Shown in pieces: positions 7,541 through 17,177 of a stretch of DNA of 21,509 nucleotides. A program made the translations under genes and the position numbers. Below the pieces are notes generated by a model. The model was not told where the DNA came from and searched no databases. It saw only the letters and a program-made list of their open reading frames with translations. How positions within the stretch are numbered: the stretch's first letter is position 1; every line of letters begins with the position of its first letter. The DNA lies in contig JACQSM010000063.1 of NCBI GenBank assembly GCA_016205965.1, positions 1-21,509 of the forward strand, in the 5' to 3' direction. Source of the DNA: Candidatus Uhrbacteria bacterium (GTDB lineage: Bacteria; Patescibacteriota; Patescibacteriia; SG8-24).

Positions 7541-10500
7541 AGATCCATTCCGGATAAATCTGCCATGGTTGTTTTACCGGTCCATACTGATAAGACTCAT
7601 TATTGTCACCGCACTCGCCGCCTGAAGGATTCTCGAGTTGCTCCTGAAGACAGATCCCGGCAGCACCCGACGGATCATTGCCGGTACAAATTCCGTTACA
7701 AACATCCCAATTGTCGAGGACCTGAATCTTCGGCTTGTAACGACAGCGACCACCTGCCTGGCAGGCCGTAAAATCATCGGCTGGACGACCATCGCAGGTA
7801 GGCAGCGACGAAATGTTGCACTCGTAGTGAACTTCCTGACGCATATACACGGAGTCGCAAGCGGCCTGTTGCTTACCCCAAGAGGACTGGTCGCTACCGC
7901 AGATGTCCTTGAGGTCCGCGCCAAGACCTCTATTGTTTCGGAAAAGACCCCTGCGCGTTACGACATCACCACCGTCTCCAAGATCGATCTTGATGCGCTT
8001 GATAGGCATATGGTTATCGTCAGCATACATGTAGAACTTGAGCACGACTCTTTCGCCCGCATGCACATTCGTTACGGCATCGCCGTTATGGCGCGTGTTT
8101 GCAACCTCGATAGTGAAGCCTTCGCCTGCCTCGGTACACTTTTCTCCATCGCAAGATCCCCCCAACATCCTTATGTGAGGCGCCTGGGTCACGTTCGAAA
8201 TGTTCTGTTTGCGACGATCCCAAATTTGTGTTGGCGTATAGATATTCTCTGCGGGAAGACCGACATGAATAATCCCAGCAACATCTTCGGGATACTTATA
8301 GGAAGGCGACGCCTCTAGTTGAAACGCTTTGAACTCGTATGAACCGTAAGCTCTGGCGAAAAATTTGCTTAACTGGTCGATTCCCGATGTTCCCGCGCCA
8401 GCACCTTTATTTTCGATGCTCGCAGCCCCGGTCGGCGCGCGACATGGTCCGATGCATGCATACGGCAACGCGGCAACGGTTCGACCCGCATTGACTGCTA
8501 CCGGCGTGGCATCTTTTGTTTGAGGATCCTGATTGCTGGCCACGACCGTAAACTTGCTGCCAACGAAGGAATTATCGGCCTGTTTCATTGAAACTGGGAG
8601 CGGGAAATATCCCAAAAAGGCTGCGGGATCACCATTGCTGCCAGGCCACGGCGCCTTCTGACCAAAGAGGTACGCGCGATTTTGCGGCGTATCGCTCGTT
8701 AGACCGTTTGTATCTATCTTAGCAACTGTCTTCGGCGGATTATCCGTGGGGGCAAAATTTACCCTGCCTAGCGGGGCATATGACGGATTGGTGACATCAG
8801 CGAGCGGATAACCCGGCAGGGAATTGCTTTCAAGCCAAAGACGATTCGTCCAGGCGACGGGCACAGGTCGGAGACCGGTGATATGGTCGGGATCGACATC
8901 ATTTGCAGGACCGACCAATGATACCGCTTGACAACTATCGCGTATAATGGCTGTTATCGAGATCGTCGGAATCGACACTGGGAGTGCCGAGCCATTGTGA
9001 CACAGCACGGTGTCAATTTTTTTGAGCTTACCAGCATTCGGATTCGGCGTACCATTGGGGAATTTATTGGGTTCGAATATGGCCCGGGCAGCGATGCAAT
9101 TCTTCATTGAACTCGTATCATCGCTACCCGCGAAGCCGACGCACTCCGATTTCCTCGAATCGACATTATCGTTGTTGAGGATGTTTCTCACGCAGAATCC
9201 CTGATCACCCTCGCCACGTACGACTTTAGCATTCTGCCACGACGGTTCGTTATCCGGGCCTTTGATGACCGGGTTATTTCCTTTCCATTCCCAGCTGTTG
9301 GTCCAGTTATTTTCCGAGGTCAAATTAAATGTAAGGTTCCCGGCATCAAGCAAAAACTCGAGAGCAGCGACATCTTCCTTCATTACTGTCTGGTCAAAGC
9401 CGCCGATGTCGGTGTTAGTGCTGTCGTAAAAACTCGGGGAGACATAACGAGCTGCGTATTCTACGCCATCGCTCGTGCTTCTTGATCGTTCTGTTTCACT
9501 ACATGCGAGTTGTGCGCAAGTCTTCTCAACATACTTTCCTCCAATCTTCTTTTCCTCATCAGTACACGCAGTTTGTCCCGGGGCGGTCGCAGAAACACAA
9601 TCCTGCCATACGAAACTTCTGAAATTCGGATCCGCTAGTTGTGCGGGAGTACACGCGAGCTCGCTGCATTTTTTCCCGACCAGTTTAGGCCGTGTATTCC
9701 AGCCGAATGGTTCTCCAATTTGGAATATGAGCCTAAGGTTCGAAGCGTGAAAGAGCGGGTCCACGGTCGTACATGTACGAAACCTGTTAGGTGTGCCGCA
9801 TATCGATGAAGTCACAATGTATGGACATAGTATACCGACGTATGGGTACAGACAGGGCCATACGGCCAGACTCGTCTTTGGGCCAGCTTCCCACCAGAGG
9901 CCCGAGTCTAAACCAAGAGCTCCCGTCCCCCCAGGCGGTGCCAACGACGGACAATTGGCAGCGGTGCCTCCAGGAGGACATGATGCGAAGTCACGGCACG
10001 CGGTCTCGCCTTGATAAACATGACGAGCAAAACCATCGACTTGGACGCGATCTTCACAAACTCTTGTAGCACTGTTCCAAGCACATGCGGCGCCACCGAT
10101 GTTTCCCTCAAGAAAACCGCCTTGGCCAAGTGGAGGAAAGTTGCCGTATGGATAACCGGGGTTCTGATTATTCACATCATCACAATCGGATTCTGATCTT
10201 CCGGCACAAAAACCGCTGGATGTGCAGCTTTGAAATAAGGTTCCAGCTCCTTCGGAATAAACAACTTTCTTATACCCAGGTTGACCGTTCTCGACTCCGC
10301 CCGCAGGGATACCCTTCGTCGCCTGGCAGTACATGAGCGGACTCACCGGTGGAATGAAACCGGCTTCGTAGTGCTGATTGTATTGATCGGGCGCGCCGGA
10401 AAGTTGGTCAACAGGAAGCCACAAATTGCATGCAAACTGCTCCTGATCTGCGTTAATGTTGAATGACATGTCCCGGTCAAGGCAGAAACCAGGCCAACCA

Positions 10501-13500
10501 AAGGCATATGAAAGTTTGGTCTTTCGCTCACACACCCCTCCCTCATCGACAGCCTGTTGGCCTTCAGCTGCTATCGGGTTGCAGTTATTGTTTGAAGTGC
10601 AGGCAGCGCCCTCATTTGGACCGCCGATACAAACCTTTTCCGACGGATTAGATGCGCCGAAGGAGTGATAACGAACCAGGGAACCACCCTTGCCATAACT
10701 TACTTTCTGATATTTACACTCACAGATCTCACCACGGACACAGATATTTGCGCCCTGGAAACCGCTCTTACGCACGATGGCATTGCCGAAATCATCGTAT
10801 CCGGCGGCAGCCGAGTCAACCACTTCGTTACCGAACGGCGCATCGGACTCCGGATACGAACGGCATGATTGTTCGCTGGCCCGATTGTCCGGTTCGAGCG
10901 GACCGCCTGCGAAGTCATACATGCACTGGAAACGGTAGCAGCGACCGAGGCCGCCGCCGCGGCCGGAACCGTCATCGACGCCGCATTGTTCAAAATTAGT
11001 CGGACAAGGATCCTTCTTGATACCAAATCGCAAAGAGACATCTCCGGTAATGCACCTGCCATTCGGCGTTGAGCAGTCGGTACTGGACGAACACGGGGCG
11101 CCGACGGCCTCGCCATCAACGAAGCACCTGCCGTCGACCGGTGCCGAACAAAAGCTCGTCGTTGGATCACAGTCCGACGGGTTGTAACAAAACTTCGAGG
11201 CTGCCTGCCTGAACAGCTCTTGATTTCTGGCGGGTAACAACACGTTGGCGACGGGCTGATTAGACTGAATATTTATACACCGGCCGGGATTGATGTTGAC
11301 CGAAGTCAAAAACTGGGGCTGATATTTCCCAAAGAGGCTGTAACCGGAATACTCGAGGCCTTTCCAGGTGATGTCCCGTTTCACATAGTCGGTCAATGTC
11401 AGACGTTTCGGTTCTTGAGGAATAAAATTAGCACACTCAACGGCCTCGCCGGTCTTGATGTATTGATCGCAGGTTCCAAGCTGCGTACAAACAGTCTTCC
11501 AGCGATTACCTTGATCATCCCATTGACCATAGCCCTCTTTACAAGTCATCCACTGACCGCATTCGCGATCGCGTCGAGCTTTGAGGAGAATGTTAGTGTC
11601 ATTGGCGGTAACGTTGGCTGCCCGACCGATTTCACTGACACATGTTTCATTGAGATTAGATTCGCATTGATCATTCCCTCCGTTTGAACTATTCGGATCA
11701 CAACCCTTCCCGTAATAGATCGTGCCTTGACACGTTTCTGGGGCAGTACATTCGCTGTCGGCAAAACAGGAATCCCTGGTAGAGACATTGGGATTTGCGA
11801 TGTTCACGCATTGCCCACCGCGGATCCCCCTGCACCGTCCGCTGCAGTACCGCTCGTCGCGGGCGCCTGTCGACGATATTTCGCCGCAGTTCTCCGGCGA
11901 GACGGCACCGCTCAAGGCGTCCTGGTCGCTCTTGAAGTACGTCGCGGCCGCGGAATACAGGTTCCTGGTGTCGCTGGTCTTCTTGAACAGCACGCAGCCG
12001 CCCTTGAGGCTCACGTTGCCGTTGCAGCCGGTGCTGCTAAGGCGGTTGTTTTCGATGTAGTAATACGGCTGGCCCTTTTCATAGGCATCGGAGGTGTCGA
12101 TCGGGTCGACGAATTCTTCGCAATGGTCGTACTCGGCCTCGCATTTGCCGACCCAGCCTTGATAGCCACAGGTGGTGCCGCCTTTCTCGACTCGACACGC
12201 CGGCTGCGTTTGGCCGGTCAAGATACAGAGACAACCATCAACGCTAGTGCACTGACCGGCGGCGTTTACACCAGTCGTGCTCGCCGTCAAGGTGCACTGC
12301 CGGTCGGAGTTCTTATACATCTGATACTCCCGGCCCTGCTTGAGCAGTTCGCTGTAGCACGGGAACGTTTCGCCGTTCGCCGACTTCTGGAACCAGCCGC
12401 TGCGTGCCACCCGCATGGTCTGCCCGGGGTTGGCCGGATCAGGAACGGTCACGGTGGCATTCTCCTTGAACTCGCAAACCTTGTCGCCCGGATCCTTGAA
12501 ATAGACGTTGCCGGAGCTCGACGAGTAGGCCTCGCAACCGATGGCTTCGGCGCGGCACAAAGTCTGTTCGTACTTGGCCGGGTTGTCGCGCAGCGTAGAG
12601 GCATTCCACTTGCTGATGAAACCGTCGTCATAGGAGAATGAGCAGCTGGTCGCTCCCGGTTTCACCCGGCAGGTGGCGTTGGTTTGCGGGTCAGTGCAGG
12701 TGATTTCGGCCGACGTGGTGTTGGCCAACAAACAGGTACCCTGATACGCGATCTGGGCGGTGCCGACGTTCTTGCAGCCAGTAGCCTCGGCTGAACAGAA
12801 ATTCTCTGGTTTGGCGGCCAGATAGACGCGCTCATCGGTCGGAATCACGATCCGATCCGGCGCTCCACCGGCGACCGTCGTCAAATCGGCGCCGTCATAG
12901 TGGAAGCGGCAAGTTCTTTCGCCCAGTTTCACCCGGCAGACATCGGTCAGAGTGACGCCATTCGCCGTGTAATTACACTGGCAATTGCCAGCGGCGCAGG
13001 CGGGACTTACCGTACATACGGCGTTATACGTTTCCGCATACGGATTCGGCGTATTCTGCGTGTTAGAGTAGGCCGCGCAACCAACCGCCCTTTCTCGACA
13101 GAGCTGGCTGAACGAACGCAGGGTGACCTGGCTGCCGGCGGAGGTATTGTAGGCGCGGCAGCCGAGCATCTCGAGCGGCGAGGGCTGGCCTTCGTTGGTA
13201 GCGTCGCACTCGAAGGGCGTGGCCCAGGAATCGCGGATGACGTAGATGTTGTCCTGGACCTCTTTGAGGATGATGTTGTCGAGATATGCTTCGGAAGACG
13301 CGCCGCCGAAAGACAGCGAAACCGGCGCGAACGGGGCGGCTGGCCAATCCTCGTCGGCGACGATCACCGGCCCGAGCGCATACTGCCGCCAGGTCGAAGT
13401 CAGCGTCACCGTGTTGAAGACGGGGCAACCCGTACTCGAGCCGGCGGCGCAGGTTGCGGCGGGTTTATCGAATCTGACCGTCAACGGCCCCGATCCCCTG

Positions 13501-16500
13501 GCCCAGAAATTCACCGTGTAGCTGCGGCCTTGGGCAACAAGATCGGTGACAACCTTCGTCACAGTTCCGCTCTGCGGAATCTTGAGCGAGTGGCCGCCGA
13601 CGGTGATCGATTCGGCCGATTGCGTGCCGCCTCCGGTGAAATCGGCCACGCCGCCCTCGAAAGTTTCGGTGAAGAGCGTCCGCACGTTGGCCGACGCATT
13701 ACCATTGTAGGCTCGGCAGTTATTCGAAGCCTTGACGCATTGATTGCTCTCGCTGGCCGCCGCCTTGTATACGCAGTCATTCTTCGCCGGGTCCCAACTG
13801 CCGTTCGTCGCGGCGCAGTCGGTCGGCGTCGACACCGTGGCTCGATACGAAGCGCACTCTTCGGTGGCCAAGATCGTTTTCGAGAGACGGCGGAAGTGGC
13901 GGTGACCGGCGACGTCGTAGAATTCGCGGCAGTCGAAGTCGCCGGCATCGATGTCGGCTTTGGCACACAAACCTTGTGGCTGGGCGTCATTGCAGGCTCC
14001 GGTCTGGCCGACGAGCGCAGTGCAGGGAGCATTTCCGGCAGGATCGCCAACCACCGGTGCCCCGTTCGTCCCTGTGCCGACAACGGGCAAATCATTTGCG
14101 GCGGTTGAATATGACGAGGCGGTCGCTTCGGACTTCAACTTCCAAATGCGAAGCTGATAACCTGTCGCTTCCGAACCCTCCCAGGTGTAGTAGGTGTCGG
14201 TGTCGGCCTCGCTCGGCTTCTGGCACAGGCGGAGTTTGGTGAAATAGTCGACCTGTTCGTTGTCGACGTTGGTGAACTCCGAGCAGCCGACTTCGTTTTC
14301 GGAACACTGCTGGGCCGACGACGGAATGAAGTACACCGGGAATTTTTCCTGGTCGAACTCCGACTTCTCCTGCTTGAAGACGTCGTAACCGACGCAGCTC
14401 GCCGGACACGAATCCTGCGGCCCGACGATGCCCGGGACGGCGGGATCGCCGTTGACCGGCTGATAGCTCTCGCAGCCGATCTCATTTTCGCGGCAGACGC
14501 CGGCGAAGCTGGCGCATTCGGGACGATCCGTCGGCTCGCCGCTGCAGCCCAGGTAGGCCGGAGGAACCTTGACATTGACCAGTTCGGTGTCGCCGCCGTA
14601 GCCCTCGCGGAAGGCCGTGCCGCCTCCTTCTTCTATCTGGACGTTGTCGAGGTAGGCCGCGGCTCCGCTATGATGGCTCATGCTCACCTTCGCCGAAACG
14701 AAATCCTTGGAAACCTGGAACGTGCAAGAAAGCACCATGCGAGCCTCATCCGAGTTCACGTACAAAGCGATTTGGTTGGACAGCAGCAAACAATTGCCGC
14801 TGTTCGCGTTCAAAACGACATCATTCTCCGCGAGATTCACCTGGTTGCCATTCGCGGCATAAAAGAATATGTTCATGCGCTGGTAACCGATACCAGCGTC
14901 TTCGTCGGCTTCACGCAACGAAAAACTCCACGTATACGTCCGATTAGGCTTCAGCGGCAATTCGGCCTGCGTCAGAACTTCTTGATAATCGCCTCCAGCC
15001 TCAAGCTTGACGGCGTTCTGGCCGCCAGTTGATTTGCCGCCGTCGAGAGAATATTTGTTGAGGGCGACGTCTCGATAGGCCGTTTTGGCCACCCAATACT
15101 TCGGCTTCTCCGGCGTTCCATCATTGTTTGAATCCTCGAAATCCTCGAATCCGCCGTTCCTTACGAGGTTGAGCGATTGTCCTTGGGCGAGTTTGACCAG
15201 CGAAGTACAGCCGACGTTATCGACGCTACACTTCTCGACTTCTTTATTGAAATGGAGGGCTGGTGAAGTCAGCCAGTCATCGGCCAAATTAGCCGGATCC
15301 CCGGTCAAACCCTGGGCCGTGACGTTCAGGCTGGTCGCATAAGCCTGACAGCCGACGTTATCGGCGTTACACACGCCGTAATTGATCGTGTTCAACAGGA
15401 AATTGACCGGCTTATCGGGAGCCAACCGCGACTTCAGCGTCCGGCAGGTGTTGTACTGCGCGGGACAGGAATCGCCGCCGAAGCGCCAGATGTTCTTTTC
15501 CCGGAGACAGTACCCGTAACCGCCGATGCAGGCGCCGGAATCATCTTGCTTGATGCAGGATGGCGCGTCGACACAGACATCCTGACGGGTCGGGATCTCG
15601 GAAGAAACCAGGCTCGGACCGAAAGTCTGGGCCGAACAGCGCATCAACGGCATGCGCAACACCCAGTCGGGATCGATCAGGTGGCACCACGGGTGGTCGG
15701 CATCGATCTCGCCGTCGTTATTGCATTCATGAAACTTCGCTACGACCTCCTTGAGCTTGACAGGCCGCTGCGGATCGCTCTTGGCGGCGGCGATTTCCCA
15801 GCCCATCGAAATGATTCTGGCGCCGCGGAGCTTCTTGAGATTGCTCTCGCAATACGCTTCGGTGTTGCAGTAGATGGGATCATGATCCTTGTCGGGCACC
15901 GATGACGGAATGAGAACACGGTCTCCGTTCAGATTCCCCTTCTGCAGCGCCTCGCGGATCGTCACCGGCGTGGCGTCGGCGACGCGAATGGCGTTGGCGA
16001 AGTTGTCGTCGATGACGCAGTTCAACGGCGACTTGTTCCTGGCCGGACAGATCTGGAACTGCAGCAAGGGATCGTAGAGTCCGGATTCGACCGGCTTGGC
16101 CGTCAGGAAGGTCGACTGAATCACTCTGGCTCCTTCGGTTCCGGCGGGCTGCAGCAATCCTTCGGCACTCAACAGCAGGTCCGGTTGCGTCGCCAAAAGA
16201 TCGGCGGCGTTGAGCAAGCCGGACTTGAACAGTTTGTCGAGCAAACGGGCGGTGAGGGTTTGGGCGAACGTCTGCACTGCCGGCACGATGACCGAAGTGA
16301 CGGCACCCTTGGCCAAAGATCCCGCCATGGTGATGGCGGCGTTCAGCTTGGGCATGTCCTTGCTCTCGCGCTGAAGGCGCAAAAACGCATCCTCAACCGC
16401 AATGGCCGGGGTGATGACCCGCTGCGTGACCTTGTCGACGACGTCGCAAAAACCACCGCCGGCGGCGGCGCAGGTCAACTTCTTGAGGGCCGCGGTGGCC

Positions 16501-17168
16501 GAAGCGTCGGAAGCCTGAATGCCGATGCTCCCCTGAATACCGAGCGCGGCCGAAATCGCCCCCTGGCCGGGCTCGAACTGCACGGAAACGCGCTTTAAAA
16601 CGTCCCTTGACGTGACGCTGTCGACGAAATTTTTATAGTTGCTGACGATCTGATTGAAGTCGCACTTCGGCGGCCTCGGTTTGGACTCGGCGATCTTCAG
16701 GATGCCGAGCTGGACCTTCAGCATGAAGTTCGGCTGCGGCGGCGCACAGAGATTGAAGCCGAGCGCAGTCAAACCAGATGCTTCGCTCAACGAGCCGATC
16801 GCTTCTCCGACCGCGCCCTGGGCCGCCTGCTCTACGCCTTGCTTAAAACCCTTGCTGTCCCAGCACGGCTTCTGACCCGGGCAGTCCGAAGTCAACGAGA
16901 CGGCCAGCGAATAGGCGATCTGATTGGCAAAATACCCGGCGGTGTTCATGAGGACGACGGTACCGACCTGGACCGCCATGTCCTTTACCTCCTCGAGAAC
17001 CTTCCAACTCAACTGCAACCCGGCCTGAAAAGGGTCGGTATATTGCGCCCGGGCCGCCGTTACCGGCATCAAAACGCCGCCGGCCACGAACGAAAACACG
17101 AAGAGACCCAGGAGCGCCGAGGTGGCGGCCCTCTTCCATGTTCGCGGGTTGAAAAGGCGTCGGAACAT
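7524..17168 (-). CDS. giant exported cysteine-rich modular protein (3214 aa)
   Basis: One uninterrupted frame of 3214 residues with about 150 cysteines by hand count. A basic start and hydrophobic stretch (14-38) end in ARA-Q (39-42), a plausible signal-peptidase site. Residues 43-345 are helical and cysteine-poor. From about 374 to 2760 the chain is cysteine-rich: roughly ten C-x6-C-x2-[Y/F]-type modules (600-1686), jelly-roll-like domains at about 665-850 and 1163-1305 (both ending AYLDN), three tandem CRV[K/E] units (1357-1675), and C-x4/5-C-type modules (1801-2213). A cysteine-poor stretch follows (2760-3000), then a PKD-like end (3025-3155, IDLGDG at 3061-3066). No sortase motif or C-terminal anchor is seen. 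It is probably a disulphide-stabilised surface protein for attachment, or the cargo of the adjacent secretion genes. It starts 9 bases after the previous stop. GC content drops beyond residue ~1790. No whole-protein family is recognised. Confidence 0.93.
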   Translation of the reverse strand: MFRRLFNPRTWKRAATSALLGLFVFSFVAGGVLMPVTAARAQYTDPFQAGLQLSWKVLEEVKDMAVQVGTVVLMNTAGYFANQIAYSLAVSLTSDCPGQKPCWDSKGFKQGVEQAAQGAVGEAIGSLSEASGLTALGFNLCAPPQPNFMLKVQLGILKIAESKPRPPKCDFNQIVSNYKNFVDSVTSRDVLKRVSVQFEPGQGAISAALGIQGSIGIQASDASATAALKKLTCAAAGGGFCDVVDKVTQRVITPAIAVEDAFLRLQRESKDMPKLNAAITMAGSLAKGAVTSVIVPAVQTFAQTLTARLLDKLFKSGLLNAADLLATQPDLLLSAEGLLQPAGTEGARVIQSTFLTAKPVESGLYDPLLQFQICPARNKSPLNCVIDDNFANAIRVADATPVTIREALQKGNLNGDRVLIPSSVPDKDHDPIYCNTEAYCESNLKKLRGARIISMGWEIAAAKSDPQRPVKLKEVVAKFHECNNDGEIDADHPWCHLIDPDWVLRMPLMRCSAQTFGPSLVSSEIPTRQDVCVDAPSCIKQDDSGACIGGYGYCLREKNIWRFGGDSCPAQYNTCRTLKSRLAPDKPVNFLLNTINYGVCNADNVGCQAYATSLNVTAQGLTGDPANLADDWLTSPALHFNKEVEKCSVDNVGCTSLVKLAQGQSLNLVRNGGFEDFEDSNNDGTPEKPKYWVAKTAYRDVALNKYSLDGGKSTGGQNAVKLEAGGDYQEVLTQAELPLKPNRTYTWSFSLREADEDAGIGYQRMNIFFYAANGNQVNLAENDVVLNANSGNCLLLSNQIALYVNSDEARMVLSCTFQVSKDFVSAKVSMSHHSGAAAYLDNVQIEEGGGTAFREGYGGDTELVNVKVPPAYLGCSGEPTDRPECASFAGVCRENEIGCESYQPVNGDPAVPGIVGPQDSCPASCVGYDVFKQEKSEFDQEKFPVYFIPSSAQQCSENEVGCSEFTNVDNEQVDYFTKLRLCQKPSEADTDTYYTWEGSEATGYQLRIWKLKSEATASSYSTAANDLPVVGTGTNGAPVVGDPAGNAPCTALVGQTGACNDAQPQGLCAKADIDAGDFDCREFYDVAGHRHFRRLSKTILATEECASYRATVSTPTDCAATNGSWDPAKNDCVYKAAASESNQCVKASNNCRAYNGNASANVRTLFTETFEGGVADFTGGGTQSAESITVGGHSLKIPQSGTVTKVVTDLVAQGRSYTVNFWARGSGPLTVRFDKPAATCAAGSSTGCPVFNTVTLTSTWRQYALGPVIVADEDWPAAPFAPVSLSFGGASSEAYLDNIILKEVQDNIYVIRDSWATPFECDATNEGQPSPLEMLGCRAYNTSAGSQVTLRSFSQLCRERAVGCAAYSNTQNTPNPYAETYNAVCTVSPACAAGNCQCNYTANGVTLTDVCRVKLGERTCRFHYDGADLTTVAGGAPDRIVIPTDERVYLAAKPENFCSAEATGCKNVGTAQIAYQGTCLLANTTSAEITCTDPQTNATCRVKPGATSCSFSYDDGFISKWNASTLRDNPAKYEQTLCRAEAIGCEAYSSSSGNVYFKDPGDKVCEFKENATVTVPDPANPGQTMRVARSGWFQKSANGETFPCYSELLKQGREYQMYKNSDRQCTLTASTTGVNAAGQCTSVDGCLCILTGQTQPACRVEKGGTTCGYQGWVGKCEAEYDHCEEFVDPIDTSDAYEKGQPYYYIENNRLSSTGCNGNVSLKGGCVLFKKTSDTRNLYSAAATYFKSDQDALSGAVSPENCGEISSTGARDERYCSGRCRGIRGGQCVNIANPNVSTRDSCFADSECTAPETCQGTIYYGKGCDPNSSNGGNDQCESNLNETCVSEIGRAANVTANDTNILLKARRDRECGQWMTCKEGYGQWDDQGNRWKTVCTQLGTCDQYIKTGEAVECANFIPQEPKRLTLTDYVKRDITWKGLEYSGYSLFGKYQPQFLTSVNINPGRCINIQSNQPVANVLLPARNQELFRQAASKFCYNPSDCDPTTSFCSAPVDGRCFVDGEAVGAPCSSSTDCSTPNGRCITGDVSLRFGIKKDPCPTNFEQCGVDDGSGRGGGLGRCYRFQCMYDFAGGPLEPDNRASEQSCRSYPESDAPFGNEVVDSAAAGYDDFGNAIVRKSGFQGANICVRGEICECKYQKVSYGKGGSLVRYHSFGASNPSEKVCIGGPNEGAACTSNNNCNPIAAEGQQAVDEGGVCERKTKLSYAFGWPGFCLDRDMSFNINADQEQFACNLWLPVDQLSGAPDQYNQHYEAGFIPPVSPLMYCQATKGIPAGGVENGQPGYKKVVYSEGAGTLFQSCTSSGFCAGRSESDCDDVNNQNPGYPYGNFPPLGQGGFLEGNIGGAACAWNSATRVCEDRVQVDGFARHVYQGETACRDFASCPPGGTAANCPSLAPPGGTGALGLDSGLWWEAGPKTSLAVWPCLYPYVGILCPYIVTSSICGTPNRFRTCTTVDPLFHASNLRLIFQIGEPFGWNTRPKLVGKKCSELACTPAQLADPNFRSFVWQDCVSATAPGQTACTDEEKKIGGKYVEKTCAQLACSETERSRSTSDGVEYAARYVSPSFYDSTNTDIGGFDQTVMKEDVAALEFLLDAGNLTFNLTSENNWTNSWEWKGNNPVIKGPDNEPSWQNAKVVRGEGDQGFCVRNILNNDNVDSRKSECVGFAGSDDTSSMKNCIAARAIFEPNKFPNGTPNPNAGKLKKIDTVLCHNGSALPVSIPTISITAIIRDSCQAVSLVGPANDVDPDHITGLRPVPVAWTNRLWLESNSLPGYPLADVTNPSYAPLGRVNFAPTDNPPKTVAKIDTNGLTSDTPQNRAYLFGQKAPWPGSNGDPAAFLGYFPLPVSMKQADNSFVGSKFTVVASNQDPQTKDATPVAVNAGRTVAALPYACIGPCRAPTGAASIENKGAGAGTSGIDQLSKFFARAYGSYEFKAFQLEASPSYKYPEDVAGIIHVGLPAENIYTPTQIWDRRKQNISNVTQAPHIRMLGGSCDGEKCTEAGEGFTIEVANTRHNGDAVTNVHAGERVVLKFYMYADDNHMPIKRIKIDLGDGGDVVTRRGLFRNNRGLGADLKDICGSDQSSWGKQQAACDSVYMRQEVHYECNISSLPTCDGRPADDFTACQAGGRCRYKPKIQVLDNWDVCNGICTGNDPSGAAGICLQEQLENPSGGECGDNNESYQYGPVKQPWQIYPEWIYVAPS
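12144..13100 (-). repeat. three tandem Cys modules inside the giant protein
   Basis: Residues 1357-1457, 1458-1537 and 1538-1675 each open with C-x6-C (CRERAVGC, CSAEATGC, CRAEAIGC). Each continues to a second block C-x(8-12)-C-R-V-[K/E]-x-G-x3-C: cysteines 1398/1411/1420, 1491/1500/1509 and 1648/1658/1667. That block is followed by aromatic residues. The order and spacing are kept while the rest has diverged, which marks old internal duplication at the protein level rather than recent DNA repeats. Confidence 0.7.
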
Positions 17169-17177
17169 CTGGGTAAA

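Noticed and set aside
11700..11900. Frameshift or gene fusion at the composition change in the giant gene
   Set aside because: The frame is continuous and cysteine-rich on both sides, with no stop or overlapping restart. A separate origin of the two halves remains possible, but not a break in the gene.
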